Both the position numbers and the translations under genes were made by a program. A DNA stretch of 64,000 nt from Desarmillaria ectypa (Eukaryota > Basidiomycota > Agaricomycetes > Agaricales > Physalacriaceae), in contig JAUDYN010000016.1 of the NCBI GenBank assembly GCA_030407005.1, forward strand, positions 1 through 64,000, given 5' to 3'. Shown here one piece after another: positions 38,800 to 49,691 of this stretch (position 1 is its first letter; the number at the start of each line of letters is the position of its first letter). The notes under the pieces were generated by a model. The model searched no databases. It was not told where the DNA came from and saw only the letters and a list, made by a program, of their open reading frames with translations.

Positions 38800-39670
38800 G
38801 ATGCCGGATTGCCATCATCTCGGCTCAACTCTCAAATCCCAACAATCTTATCCTCCTCCACACACGTAATCCTTCCTTCCGTTTCCGATTGGGATCGGCT
38901 CCTTACACACCGTGGACGCACAGTATCATCCGGCGAACCAAGACCCGTCTTCCTTCCAGAAGCAACGCGAAGGAGTATCAAAGTCGGAGCAACGATACCC
39001 TGCCTAAAATCAGTCAGAATTTCGTTTTTTTAATAATAATAAAAAAGCACAAAAGATTTAACCCAAGACTCACAGTAACAGTAGCCGGAACTACCTGCGG
39101 ATAATCACTGTATGGACTATTTGCCTCAACGAACGGAATGTAGACCACGAGCGCAACGACATACAGCGCAGCGTATTCTACCACGATCTCCATAACTCAG
39201 TAGTCTGTACTCTGCGCAAAACATAGTGACGTTCTCGCTTAGAATGCGATAAGCGTAGGCGGTAAGCTATTGGAGTTCACTCAAACTATATTCCGGTGAC
39301 TCAGTCGTTCCACATATTGTCCACAGGGAAGGAAGGTCGATGTTTTGGATATCGAGTATCCCCTGATTCAGTGCATGAGTCAACACATGCCTATACTCGA
39401 CCTTCTCTATCCTAGCAGTGACTCGCACGTATTTTCTCTTACTTTCTATATTCCTCTTGCTAATACTAGAATATAATAGAACACAGTGAAATAGTAATGA
39501 CTCGAGCCCTTTAGTATAGCCAGGACGTACATGAACACCGAGATCCCAGGAAGGACCTTCTTCTGCCGAGCAGTGCTCGAAAATATGAATTCGGTCATTA
39601 AATTTAAATTACCCACTAAGAACGCACGTATCTCCCACAGTATAATTCCAAGAAGGCCCATATATATTCC
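38800..39670 (-). pseudogene. Broken copy of the seven-transmembrane gene, split by an LTR fragment
   Basis: Read on the minus strand, the pieces match the intact 7TM gene at 47,527-48,792. Exon 2 appears as MGLLGIILWEIRA (about 39,620-39,660), the start of exon 3 as KKVLPGISVFMYVLA (about 39,520-39,560), exon 5 as EIVVEYAALYVVALVVYIPF (39,063-39,192) and the last exon as GIVAPTLILLRVASGR (about 38,960-39,005). Exon 1 is absent, the region for transmembrane segments 3-4 is replaced by an LTR fragment at 39,341-39,518, and the first part of exon 5 is deleted (about 39,190-39,270). Next to it, divergently, lies a broken SDR. Confidence 0.8.
39341..39518 (+). mobile_element. Truncated LTR fragment inside the 7TM pseudogene
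   Basis: Starts TGTTTTGGATATCGAGTATC and follows the LTR at 17,086 base by base with scattered differences, stopping just before the place where the other copy has its TATA box. About 77 bases of the right end are therefore missing. On its left the 7TM sequence (ggaaggtcga) continues right up to the TG, and on its right the 7TM sequence resumes at gtacatgaac. About 270 bases of the host gene, relative to the intact paralogue, are lost at this point. Insertion followed by deletion is the simplest reading. Confidence 0.8.
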
Positions 39671-39739
39671 TAGACCAGAGTAAGTGCTTAGAGGACGGGG
39701 GCTTCGAAAAACGTCTCACCATGAGCTAGGGTTTAAGTT

Positions 39740-40490
39740 TACAGCACCACAGATATCAACCTTTACTCAAATCCGTGCTCACTACCAAGGCTGGCGCGTC
39801 TGTGTCGCGTTCTATAATGCTGCACATCGTGTACTGAAACCATTCCTCGACACCATGCCTAAAGACGTCCAAGCCGTCACGCAGGAGAGCATCGAAGGCG
39901 CGTTCGTGTCTCAAAGAACATTATTCAAGCATTCCAGGCCAATCACGTCAATGAGAAAGGGAAGAGAGGTTCGTTGATCTTCACAGGAGCCACGGCGAGT
40001 GTTGGAGGGAACGTCTCGACCAGTACGTTCTCGGCTGGGAAGCACGCGTTGAGGGCGTTTTCACAGAGTCTAGCGAAAGAGGTTGGAAAGCAGAATATAC
40101 ATGTGTCCCACGTGAGTACCTTCCTCTCGCAGACGTTGTCCAGGCTAATGACTGTGCATAGTAGGCAATCATCGATGGCGGTATCTTGACCAACCTAACA
40201 CGGCAGCGTCAGAACGATCCAGAGCTATACCAGAACGAAGATATTAAGAGCTGTCGCTCAAAGGTAAAGCCGAGGTACGTTTCTCTCTTCATCGTCGTTA
40301 CGGATGGCTATGCCGAAACACTTATCTAGTCGTACCTGCACCTCATCAAGCAACCTCGTTCGACTCAGACCTGTGAATTTGATCTTCAGTTATTTTAACC
40401 CTCTTTGCAATACTTCGCTGACTTGTGATACTTTTAGGACATCCCGCTCATGAGAACTGGTAGAATGTTTTGATGTGTTGCCAAGGTCGA
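39740..40490 (+). pseudogene. SDR pseudogene, second copy, frameshifted
   Basis: The middle of the protein is well preserved against the intact SDR: TFTQIRAHYQGWRVCVAFYN, then KPFLDTMPKDVQAVTQESIE, and after a one-base deletion near 39,908 GSLIFTGATASVGGNVSTST and FSAGKHALRAFSQSLAKEVG. A canonical intron (GTGAGT...GCATAG, about 40,111-40,160) is still present, followed by AIIDGGILTNLTRQRQNDPE. The last exon reads YLHLIKQPRST and then meets a stop. The N-terminal third with the nucleotide-binding loop is missing. Like the intact copy it has Phe where SDRs normally have the catalytic Tyr. Confidence 0.85.
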
Positions 40491-41496
40491 AGGGTGTCGC
40501 GCTATGATCTCAGTTGTCTTGTTCGCTGTATAATCTCGAACCATAGCCTTTTCTACGCATCACGGATTTGAGAAACTGCCCGAGTACACTGGGTACTATA
40601 TCCGTTCTGATGGCGATCTATTGAATTGCAAATCTTTCTCGGTGACAGGCCATTAACAACGTGGTGATCGTCTTTCTACTGTCGCCACATATCTTGATGT
40701 TATTCATCATCCTCATTGCATCCACCAGAGATCATGCTTCTATCACCAGAGTTATTATCAGTACATAGCTACTTCATTTCGCCTCTATGCATAGCTTGAT
40801 GCCGAAAACAACGAAATTCCATCACACCATGTGTGCTTACTCCGACAACTACAACTTTCTCTTCACCAGGTCAAAATTATCTCCTGATTTCTGATCGCCC
40901 ACCTTCCATTTGCTATCATAATATGGTTATGACTCTATGAGATGACATCATTGTGACAGATGTATATCACCAATGGTGACCAAGAAGATCATCAATATGC
41001 CGAAATCTCAAAATTGATTGTACAGCCAATGATGCAGATGAACAACCCTAGTACAGATTTTTCACGCACGTTTTCCCTCTAATAGACCCTCTGCATTTTG
41101 AACGCGCGCCGTTCATTGGAAGCTATATATCCTGGTAATCATTAGCATGTAACCTCTCAGTTACACGTCTCTTTTCCTTAGCCGTCTACCCTCAGAATAT
41201 GCGAAGTGTTGACCTGATTGGAAGATTTATGTGGTAGTGCATCCCTACATGATAAAATGATCATCTCGCATGTAAGAAACCACCACCACTATGGTACTAC
41301 TTGTAGGTGGATCTGACGAACACTTGCATCTTGATTTTATTAGTTTCTTATTTGGAAATTTTTCACTGTGATATCAAAGAAGTTTTATGATCCTCTGGTT
41401 TATTTCACCAGATGGAATTAAGCGCTGGAGGTCCTCGTCATATTTATTAGAAGGAGATATTAGCAGGAGGCCCCCACAACACAACACCATCTCATA
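40491..41496. other. Intergenic, no supported gene
   Basis: About 1 kb between the SDR pseudogene and the 7TM gene start. CG is sparser than in the left part of the window but present. It should contain the promoter of the 7TM gene at 41,497; no clear TATA box was seen. Confidence 0.4.
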
Positions 41497-42894
41497 ATGT
41501 CGACAACCGCAAATATCCCAGATCTCACAAGTGAGGATATAGATGCCATCTTTGAAGTAATGGATGCGTATCTAAACCCAACCATCTTGAATGCCTTCCT
41601 CGATGGTATGTTTCATTGACTACTGAGTACAAAATCTTAATTGTACTGCAGGAATATATACAGGAATCGTGGCTATTGCACTCTGGAATATCTGTTTGTT
41701 ACATTAATGGGATATATCATTGGTACTTGCTAACATGATGTAATAGTTTCTTTAAAGCCTTTCCAGGCTGGACGACGAAAAATAATCTTGGTCATTACCA
41801 TCATGTGCCTTTACATTTTGGAAGTGATGGCCTTTTCCACTCAATGGTGGTTTGTGCATGATGCATTTGTGAAGAATGGATGGAACTTTTGGGAAGTGTT
41901 CCTTGCATTTCAAAACACAGGAACATCATTCTTGCGAATACTGTTAGTAACTGAAGTTTCTGGATCAATTAGCTCAACCATTGCAGATGTAATCATGGTA
42001 AGCTAACTTTGAGCATTGTTCATGCTGAAGATGCTAGAGTGCTCATGTGACTATGCAGATTTGGCGTTGCTGGACTGTTTGGAATCAGCAATGGTTAATT
42101 GTGCTTCTCCCTATTGTCTGCACCCTCATTGCAATAGGTCGGTTATACACACACAATTAATTCTGTTATGATTATTACTGATGAACAGGGTAGCATCCAG
42201 GGTTATGTATATATATCATTATTTCATGGATGCTAGTAACATTGCAGCTCCCACAACATATGATGCCTTTCATCCTTGGATGATTTTATACATCTCCTTC
42301 ATTCTGTCAACAACCATTCTTTGCACCATTCTTATTATATACCGGATCATCAAGGTTACTTCTCACACCGGCCGTGGATGTGCAGGTATTCAATCCTACA
42401 AAGGTGCCATTGAAATCCTGGCAGAATCTGCTCTCTTGTATTCCCTTGCACTGCTACTGGAAGCTATTTTTCTTTTCCATGATTCCTCAGCATGGGATTA
42501 TATTGACATTGTAGCTGGTGTGGTACGAGTGCGTTCTTTCTCTGATTCAGAATTAAAGTCTTTAGTATTCACCTCAAAATAGGGAATTGCTCCTACATTA
42601 GTTGTCGCTCGAGTCGCTGCAGGCCAGGCACGACCTGATGATTCCTGGAGTGAAAGTGTTGCTTCTTCACTTCGTTTTGGAGGTCATTCAGGTGATGATG
42701 GAAGTCACTCAGGCATGCACAGTGAAGGAAGTACAGAGGAGCAATACATTGGAGGTTCTTCTCATGATGATAATCATGAGAATGTGGATGAAGAAAGTTT
42801 CTCAGGTTCTCCAAGTGATCAGAGTCAACCTGGGACAGACCTGGAACAGGAAGCAACTCGGAGCCAAGCGGAGATGGGGACACATATGGTGTAG
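41497..42894 (+). CDS. Seven-transmembrane protein, Agaricomycete-type paralogue 1
   Basis: Six exons splice in frame: 41497-41605, 41652-41693, 41747-41997, 42059-42137, 42194-42522 and 42583-42894, giving 373 residues. The start is the ATG of MSTTANIPDLTSEDIDAIFE. There follow about seven hydrophobic segments, among them IYTGIVAIALWNI, IILVITIMCLYILEVMAF, WLIVLLPIVCTLIAI, MILYISFILSTTILCTILII and AILAESALLYSLALL-like, each also found in the paralogue at 47,527-48,792. The conserved IWRCWTVWNQQW between segments 4 and 5 matches IWRCWIIWGRNW there. The tail of about 100 residues is Ser/Asp/His-rich and soluble. It lies in a membrane; whether it is a receptor or a structural protein is unknown. 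The gene is AT-rich and CpG-poor compared with its paralogue but unbroken. The intron after TLIAI uses the acceptor at 42,193 to keep the frame. Confidence 0.8.
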
Positions 42895-44013
42895 AATTCA
42901 TGCCACCCGTTATATAATATACCTATAAAATTACCTGTTCCCTGTTTCAGATATTTGTAGATACTGTCAGAATATATTATACCTGATACAGCTGGCATAG
43001 ACTGTACAAAAAAATCATTGTACACTACACATTACACATTACCTCATGTCTGTACTATGTCCGTACTGTTGTCCGTGTATGTATAGTTTTACAATGACAT
43101 CTATGATATTGTCTTGCCAACCAAATCACGTCACTGAGCATTTGACGAATTTGGCTATACTCACTTGATTTTTCAAAGTTGCGACAGCCTCACAGCGTGA
43201 ACCTATCCATATAGGTATTGCTAAATCTGCAATATACTAAGGCTTTGGAATCAGGTAGGAAGGTATGCGTTGGATCCCTTGGCCGTAATTGTAAATAAAG
43301 TGTGGTTATGTAAATACTCTCCTCAAATTTGTTATCTTCTCATTTTCTTACATTACTGCGATTCATATATTCTCAGATCAATACTCGATTCTCAAGATAA
43401 ACTGAATGATTATTATCTTTTATTATCCACTCGCCTGCGAAGTATTCCATACAAAAGGTGTATTTCCCTCGTCGCTTCTTTCGGACGTCTTCCACTAGCG
43501 GAGCTATGAACTCGACATTACGGATTCCTGAAAAACGTAGTCTGACAGTCATCAAGAAATAACGAGATATTATATACTTCCATTCGAAGCTTTCTTCCAA
43601 TAAAAACTGACGCCATACACGATCACAAGCATACTACACAACTCATTAACAGTCACCTATGTCATTAATGAAGTAGAAAAACCCGCTACTCCAGTGAAGA
43701 GACTCGAAGAAAAAATCTTTATGGCAAGGCAAGAAATGTAGCCCCGCAATGTGTCTTCTTCCGTCTAAAAGCGCGTTTCAATGCCAGCAAAACAATGGCT
43801 ATTGACTTATTAAGATACAGTGGCGCTCTGCACAACGTCGAGTACGTATTGTTTTGCTCTACTTCTTTACTTACTTTGTTCCCAGATCGATAGCACCATG
43901 AAGTTCTTACGAGCACAATGAAACAAACGGTGGCATAATACCACACAGATATTTTGGCCATTGGGCTATTTAAGACGAGTTACACCGCAAGGCTCACCTT
44001 ACCATCATCCACA
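42895..44013. other. Intergenic, no supported gene
   Basis: About 1.1 kb with only short unrecognised frames. A TATA-like tatttaa at about 43,965-43,972 lies about 45 bases before the start of the next gene. Confidence 0.4.
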
Positions 44014-44538
44014 ATGGCCAAACCCAGCTTCAACGACAGCGACCACCCCAACACCAAACACCTATTCATCTTCAACTTCACATCCCTCCACGACGCATGG
44101 CTCCAATCCCGCTCAAAGACCCTCCCAAAGCCCGCAAGCCGCTTCGTAGCCCCCATCTTCGGGGCCTACCCCCCAACTTTCTCCCCATATCTCCCCCTAA
44201 CTCCCTTCACTCTCACACCTGCCCAACTCCTCACGTTCAGCTATGCGATGCGGATATCCTTGAAGGACTTTATCCTCATCAAGACGCACTTTTTCGACTA
44301 TACGCCCGGGGTGCCCGTGATCGACCCGGATACCGGCAGGCGGCTTTTGGAGGTCGACGAGTGGGTGGATCGTGAGACGATACGGCCGAGGTCTGTGGGC
44401 TGTTTGGGGTGCTTGGATAGGGTTGTGTTTACCGAGAGGGAGTATGATGTTCGGGGGTGGCAGAAGCATAGGGATGCATGTACGGGTATTGAGGATATGA
44501 TGGTGCGGCACGTTATGAGGAACATCTTGCAGCTGTAG
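44014..44538 (+). CDS. Uncharacterised 174-residue protein
   Basis: Single-exon frame starting MAKPSFNDSDHPNTKHLFIF and ending NILQL with TAG. An in-frame ATG at 43,954 exists, but the TATA-like element at about 43,965 and the coding bias favour 44,014. The frame is clearly more GC-rich with C- and G-ending codons than its surroundings, which is the main evidence that it is real. No domain is recognised. The first half is Pro/Phe-rich (APIFGAYPPTFSPYLPLTPF); the second half contains VGCLGCLDRVVF and a HRDACTG segment, so three cysteines and a histidine that could bind metal, though this is not a known motif. No signal peptide or membrane segment is apparent. Confidence 0.55.
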   Translation: MAKPSFNDSDHPNTKHLFIFNFTSLHDAWLQSRSKTLPKPASRFVAPIFGAYPPTFSPYLPLTPFTLTPAQLLTFSYAMRISLKDFILIKTHFFDYTPGVPVIDPDTGRRLLEVDEWVDRETIRPRSVGCLGCLDRVVFTEREYDVRGWQKHRDACTGIEDMMVRHVMRNILQL

Positions 44539-45805
44539 ACAGAGGTTCTTTCCTCCTCGTCGATACCCGGAGAGACGGCCTCGTTTTAAACAACGAGGAA
44601 TAAATTCGTTGCTAATGAAAGCGTAAATCATTGTTACCCGAAAATAATAACGAATCAGATACCTTCTGAAAATTGTACTTTTCGAACGTCCTCATACATG
44701 CTTGACTGATTCCAGTTAGGACGCAATTTAGCGTTACTGAAGTCGTCTTTCTATGGGGGTCGATACACCTCTCTTCTCCGTACAACCCGAAATCTCCCGG
44801 ATATTATAGTACATAGGTACTCGGTTGTCATGTGTGGACAATGGTACTAGAGTATACATGAGATGATAGAGAAGCGGCTACTAGTAAGACACTCACAGGG
44901 GAGTCAGTAGTCAAGGAATCGAGTCCCAGTCCGAGAGAATAATCGCGAGAGTTGTAACAGACAGTTAATAGGCGCATATTGATGTACATCTACTGAAGCG
45001 ACAAGAGGAAACATTGATTCTCCTGTATATCCATGTTCAAGCGAAACCAAGAAGGCCGAGATCTGTCTCTCCTTGGCAACAACTGCGATGAACATAGAGT
45101 TGCAGATGCTGTTTTCCCAGTTCATAAACTACGAGGCACGATTGCAGTGAACAGGCCGATAGGGGAGAACCACAAAGTCCCGGGAACGCCACGCGTCATC
45201 AAGGCTAGCGCCCATATTGCCGTGATTCAGATATCCCAGATTGCTTCATATATGCTTTTCGCATGGAGATAATTATCAGCAGAACAGTTTCCCTTACTCG
45301 CGACTCCGGAAGGTGTTTTTGGATGGATGTTCTTCCTGGGTAGCCGTTGGTCATATAACATCCGTCGAGATGAGGACAGACCCAAGACTCTTAGCCGTAT
45401 TGCGGAGGATAGGCGATTCCAACTCCCACATATGATTTTGAATTCAGTGTCGTGAAGCGTATATTGTAGTTGCGAGAGCAGACATGCGTTACGGCGTTTT
45501 TGGCTTATGGTTGTACATAGAAGTGTAATGAAGGTGTTACGTGCTGTTAATCATCCCTGATGATGGAAGGATGATCACGAGTGGACACGACGGACCAGGC
45601 TAGGAATATCACAAAAGGATGTAGCAACGATAGAACAATTGACATCGTGTTACCAATAACGTGTCACCAAGAAAGCTTCGAAATTCGATAGATTGCACGA
45701 AATCATTGCAACGGATGTAGTTTTTATTCCGCTCAGGTAGTTCATCAAGTCCGTGATAGGTAGAAAAGACCATAGTTTGTGAATGTACAGATAAGACTAC
45801 TACAA
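44539..45805. other. Intergenic, no supported gene
   Basis: About 1.27 kb between two convergent genes. Only short frames without recognisable features; it presumably includes the 3' ends of both neighbours. Confidence 0.4.
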
Positions 45806-46868
45806 TTATAGTGCAGCATTTAACCTTGGCAGCACGTCAAATGCTCTACCATTTCTCATGAGCGGGACGTACTGTAAAGTCTCGTCAGTGAGAGTTGAAA
45901 CGGGAGGTTTAAGTGACCGACAATCCAATTCCCAGGTCCAAGTGGAACGAGGTTGCTTGACGAGGTGCAGGTACGACTATTAACGTAGCTCAATACAAGT
46001 TGTCTGCGACGCCGGCGAAGTGAGAAACGTACCTCTGCTATACCTTCTGGCGACAGCCTAACATCTTCATTCTGTTCCCACTGTGGGTCATTACGACGCT
46101 TCCGGGACAGGTTGGTCAAGATACCGCCATCAACGATTGCCTATCACAAGGTCAGTCCCTAGAACAAAATCTGCGATAGGAAGGCACTCACATGCGAAAC
46201 ATGGATATTCTGCTTGCCGAATTCCTTTGCCAGACTCTGCGACAACGCCCTCAAGGCGTGTTTCCCAGCTGAGAATGCACTAGTCGTGACGTTCCCTCTA
46301 ATACTCGCCGTCGCTCCCGTAAAGATCAACGACCCTCTCTTCCCTTTCTCGTTGACTTCATTCTTCTGGAATGCTTGAATAACGTTCTTTGAGAATGCGA
46401 ACGCGCCTTCAATATTCGTTTGAGTAACGGCTCGGACGTCCTCCGGGGTGATATCGAGGAATGGCTTCCAGACGGCATCTCCTGCATTGAAAAGGGCGAC
46501 ACGGACGGGCTGGCCTTGGAAGTGAGCGCGGATGCGAGTAAAAGCAGTATTGATGTCTTCAGTGCTGTATGATGAGATGGGAAACGAGGCAGAAGTCCCG
46601 CCAGTAGCGTTGATTTCGTCTGATAGGACCTTGAGAGAGTCGGCACCACGAGCGATGAGGGCAATGGCGTAGCCTTCTTTAGCGAAGAGACGACTATGAG
46701 AATAGTCATATAATCGTATAGTGGAATCAGATAAAACATACGCTGCTGCTGCGCCCGTACCAGAACCCGAACCAAGACCTGTACACCAGGCCAAAGGGTC
46801 AGCAATGTTAACTGCTAGGACTACAAAGGCGAATTACCTGCAATAACGGCTATAGGTGTGGTCGCCAT
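45806..46868 (-). CDS. Short-chain dehydrogenase/reductase with Phe in place of the catalytic Tyr
   Basis: Five exons splice in frame to 282 residues: 46868-46838, 46778-46742, 46693-46192, 46140-46033 and 45976-45806. The N-terminus MATTPIAVIAGLGSGSGTGA carries the Gly-rich NAD(P)-binding loop, FNAG (residues 91-94) replaces the usual NNAG, and the active-site region is TGATASIRGNVTTSAFSAGK. In it Ser153 and Lys167 are present but the Tyr of YxxxK is Phe163. The pseudogene at 39.7 kb has the same Phe, so it is ancestral to the local family and not a chance mutation. The C-terminus YLHLVKQPRSTWTWELD is typical of a fungal SDR group. It could be a reductase using another acid, or a nucleotide-binding protein without classical chemistry; the substrate is unknown. 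Two broken copies lie in the window. It is 8 kb from the PKS and need not belong to it. Confidence 0.85.
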
Positions 46869-47526
46869 GCTGTAGAGGAAGGATGATGAGGATTCGTAAG
46901 AAGGAGGAACGGTTATTTATTTGTGAGCAAGATGGCGGAATTATCAGGTGAGAAGGGCATTACCAATCAATCTCCAATATGCTCAGTCATGCCGCTAGAT
47001 AATGACGGAGAATGACACCATACCAAGACGGAGGACACATTCAAAACATTGCGTTCTCCATAGTGAGTGTCAGCCAGAATATATGTTAACAAAGCTGTGA
47101 GTGGGAGGGAGTAGATGGGAGGTTTGAAAATCGGAAACGTATTTGAACTAACGGCCCGGATGAGAGATGCCGGATTGCCGAACCGTGGCATATGAATTTT
47201 GACATCTCCAGCTCCCTGATCCACGGAGTCAACAATCTGGCTAGTTCATCTCCACTCTGGTGTCAAATTATTCTGCGTCAATGAATCCATCCAACAACAA
47301 ACAAGAAAATTTCCATCATCTCGCTAATTTCCCGTTATTAACTATGAGTATTTCAACTACAACGATGAGAAATCCCCTTTCGTCAATCCCTCCATTTGAC
47401 GTTGTAATACAGTAATATTGGTCTATTCATTGTCATGTGTACGGAATAGAGAAGGTATCTACGCTTATATCTATTTATTATAGCTAAATAAATATGATCT
47501 CCGGGATCATAACTGCATCGACCAAC
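46869..47526. other. Intergenic between SDR and 7TM genes
   Basis: About 660 bases holding the promoter side of the SDR and the 3' side of the 7TM gene, both on the minus strand. No gene is supported. AT-rich at about 47,270-47,520. Confidence 0.4.
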
Positions 47527-48792
47527 TCATACAGCCTCAACACTTTTCGCCGGAATAATGAGCGTCACATCGTCCTTCTCCGCGGATGTAACACTACCTT
47601 CTATATCCGATGTCAACAGGCTATTTGAGGACTGTGAACACATACTATCACATCGTGAACGCAGATCCGGACTCCTAGACACAACACGAAGAAGTATCAA
47701 AATCGGCGCTATTCCCTGCTCCAAACCCACAGTAAGCTTTCTCGTCATCCACAAAACAATATCCAACTCACAGTAACAGAAGCAAGAATCACCTGCAGAT
47801 AATTACTGTACGGACTGTTCGTTGCAATGAACGGGATGTAGACCGCCAGCGCAACGACATACAGCGCCGCAGATTCTACTATGATCTCCATGACTTGGTG
47901 GTACGGATTCGGCGCAAAGCGGAGGTATTGTCCAGTTGCACTCGCTCGGGCAAGTCGGAATACGATCAGCGCGGTACAGATAACCGTCGTGGAGAGCGTC
48001 ATACTGTAGTATGCCACCCCCCAATTGATGGCTTCGCTCCCCCAGGGAGTCATGGGTTTTCCCTGGGAATCAGCCAATGGCGTCAGTTCCTGAATTAAGA
48101 AGAAAACATCAAAGACTGGGAACCATGATCTATTGGAGTTCACTAAAATCATATTCCAGTCACTTACTCGTTCCGCATAGCGTGCACAGCGAAGGAAGGA
48201 CGACGATCCTCCAATTTCTTCCCCATATGATCCAGCACCTCCAAATCTAATTCGAACATCACTTTAGCACCGTAAGTCTGACGAGAGACATACAATAACA
48301 CAGTCCGCTGTCAATATATTGATGCTCGCAACGATACTGCTGATTGTTGGGACCCACAACGGACCACCAGCAATAAGTGAGTCTGTGAGGGCAAAAAACC
48401 TCGTTTCTTCAGTCTCGCCATTCGCGATGAACGCTCGTCGGGCGTAGAACCACCTCACAGTGAAGTGTATCGTAGCCATAATGTACATGAATATCGAAAT
48501 ACCAGCAAGGAGTTTCGTTTGCCCCCTATGGGGAGTGCAGCTTGACACTATGCAATGAACTTTCAGCTTGGATTGCATAGTTAGGGTTCAACGACGTACA
48601 CATCCTCCAGAGGACAACTGCAAGTAACGTTGTGTACATTCCTATGCAATGATAAGTGCTTGTACGGCTGTAGTTACTGAGATGACTCTCACCGTGTGTT
48701 AAGGATTCGATAATGACCCCATTGAACCAGGAGTCGGACACTTGCGTCGCAAGTACTTGAATGGATGCAAAGTCGGAGCGGATCTGAGACAT
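47527..48792 (-). CDS. Seven-transmembrane protein, Agaricomycete-type paralogue 2
   Basis: Six exons splice in frame to 336 residues: 48792-48693, 48641-48602, 48525-48294, 48246-48168, 48142-47772 and 47715-47527. The start is MSQIRSDFASIQVLATQVSD. Hydrophobic segments appear in the order GMYTTLLAVVLW, LLAGISIFMYIMATIHF, LWVPTISSIVASINILTADC, WRIVVLPSLCTLC, WGVAYYSMTLSTTVICTALI, IIVESAALYVVALAVYI and YLQVILASVTGIAPILILL, which suggests seven membrane spans with a short soluble tail. It is closely similar to the product at 41,497-42,894 and to the broken copy at 38,800-39,670. The function of this family is not known to me. Spacing to the SDR start is 658 bases, both genes on the same strand. 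Confidence 0.85.
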
Positions 48793-49632
48793 GGAGTGGG
48801 GGGCTAACGGCTACCTGTAGCTCGCTATCTGGGAGAGGAAAGTTTCTGCAAGTTCTGGTTACGCCACACGGAATATCTGGGATTTATGAACGGGGGCACA
48901 ACCCCGCCCGAGCTTTAATAGAGCTACCATTATTTCTAGAAGGCTACTGATAGTCTCTGTAATAAAACTATGGTGATGTTGGGGTCATTGAGGGGAGCAC
49001 TCGTACCGTGGCAACATAATTTAATGCAGATGGTTGCGGTATGGATGATCGTGGATCAAATGGCGCACAGTCCTATTATCCACACTTTTGGTTTCATTAT
49101 AAACATCTTCTAGGTCACATCGGCGGAATCTCCTTGGATCTATTGATATCTATCTTGGACCCTTGAAATCGCCATTTAGCATGATATCAATACGACTAGA
49201 GATACACTTCAAAAACCCCTCACAGAAGCCGGACTGATGAATTCCAAGTAAACGTTGGGTGACTCGAGTTACTATGGGAGTCCAATACGATGACCCCTAA
49301 GCACATGTACAACTCAGCTCCGACATATTCTTGTTCAGAGAGCCCAACACCAAATTCCACAATTAATAGAATAACCGTTGAATCACATCAATAGATACAT
49401 CATGCAGACCTGAGGTCTTTGGCTCAGTCGACTCCGAGAACTGAATTGAAGTAGAGCATCTGGGACTCCCGACTACCCTGATCCTGATGTGGTGATTGTC
49501 GTCACGGACCTAGTAGCAGCAAAGTACCACAATTCCATTGCATGTCAACAACGACAACAATGTTTTCCGCAAAAGCCACAGCACACGCTAAAAAGTATAG
49601 AGTACTAGAATAGCAACCACGTGTCCGAGAAG
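48793..49632. other. Intergenic, no supported gene
   Basis: About 840 bases containing the upstream region of the 7TM gene (read left) and of the small secreted protein gene (read right). No gene is supported. Confidence 0.4.
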
Positions 49633-49640
49633 TATAAAAG
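49633..49640 (+). promoter_or_regulatory. TATA box of the small secreted protein gene
   Basis: The sequence tataaaag lies 59 bases before the ATG at 49,692. A transcript starting about 30 bases downstream would begin after the in-frame ATG at 49,650, which favours the later start and puts a hydrophobic signal peptide at the very N-terminus. Confidence 0.55.
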
Positions 49641-49691
49641 AGGACTCAAGTGGATCATTCGTGCCCAGAAAACCCAAAGCATTCCCAAAGA

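Noticed and set aside
44197..44631. Minus-strand frame of 144 codons opposite the 44.0-44.5 kb gene
   Set aside because: Antisense shadow: the plus frame has the better codon pattern, a TATA-like element and a sensible start.
45806..48792. SDR and 7TM genes as tailoring and transport genes of the PKS cluster
   Set aside because: They are 6 kb or more from the PKS, belong to a locally duplicated family with its own history, and two unrelated small genes lie between. Proximity alone is not enough.
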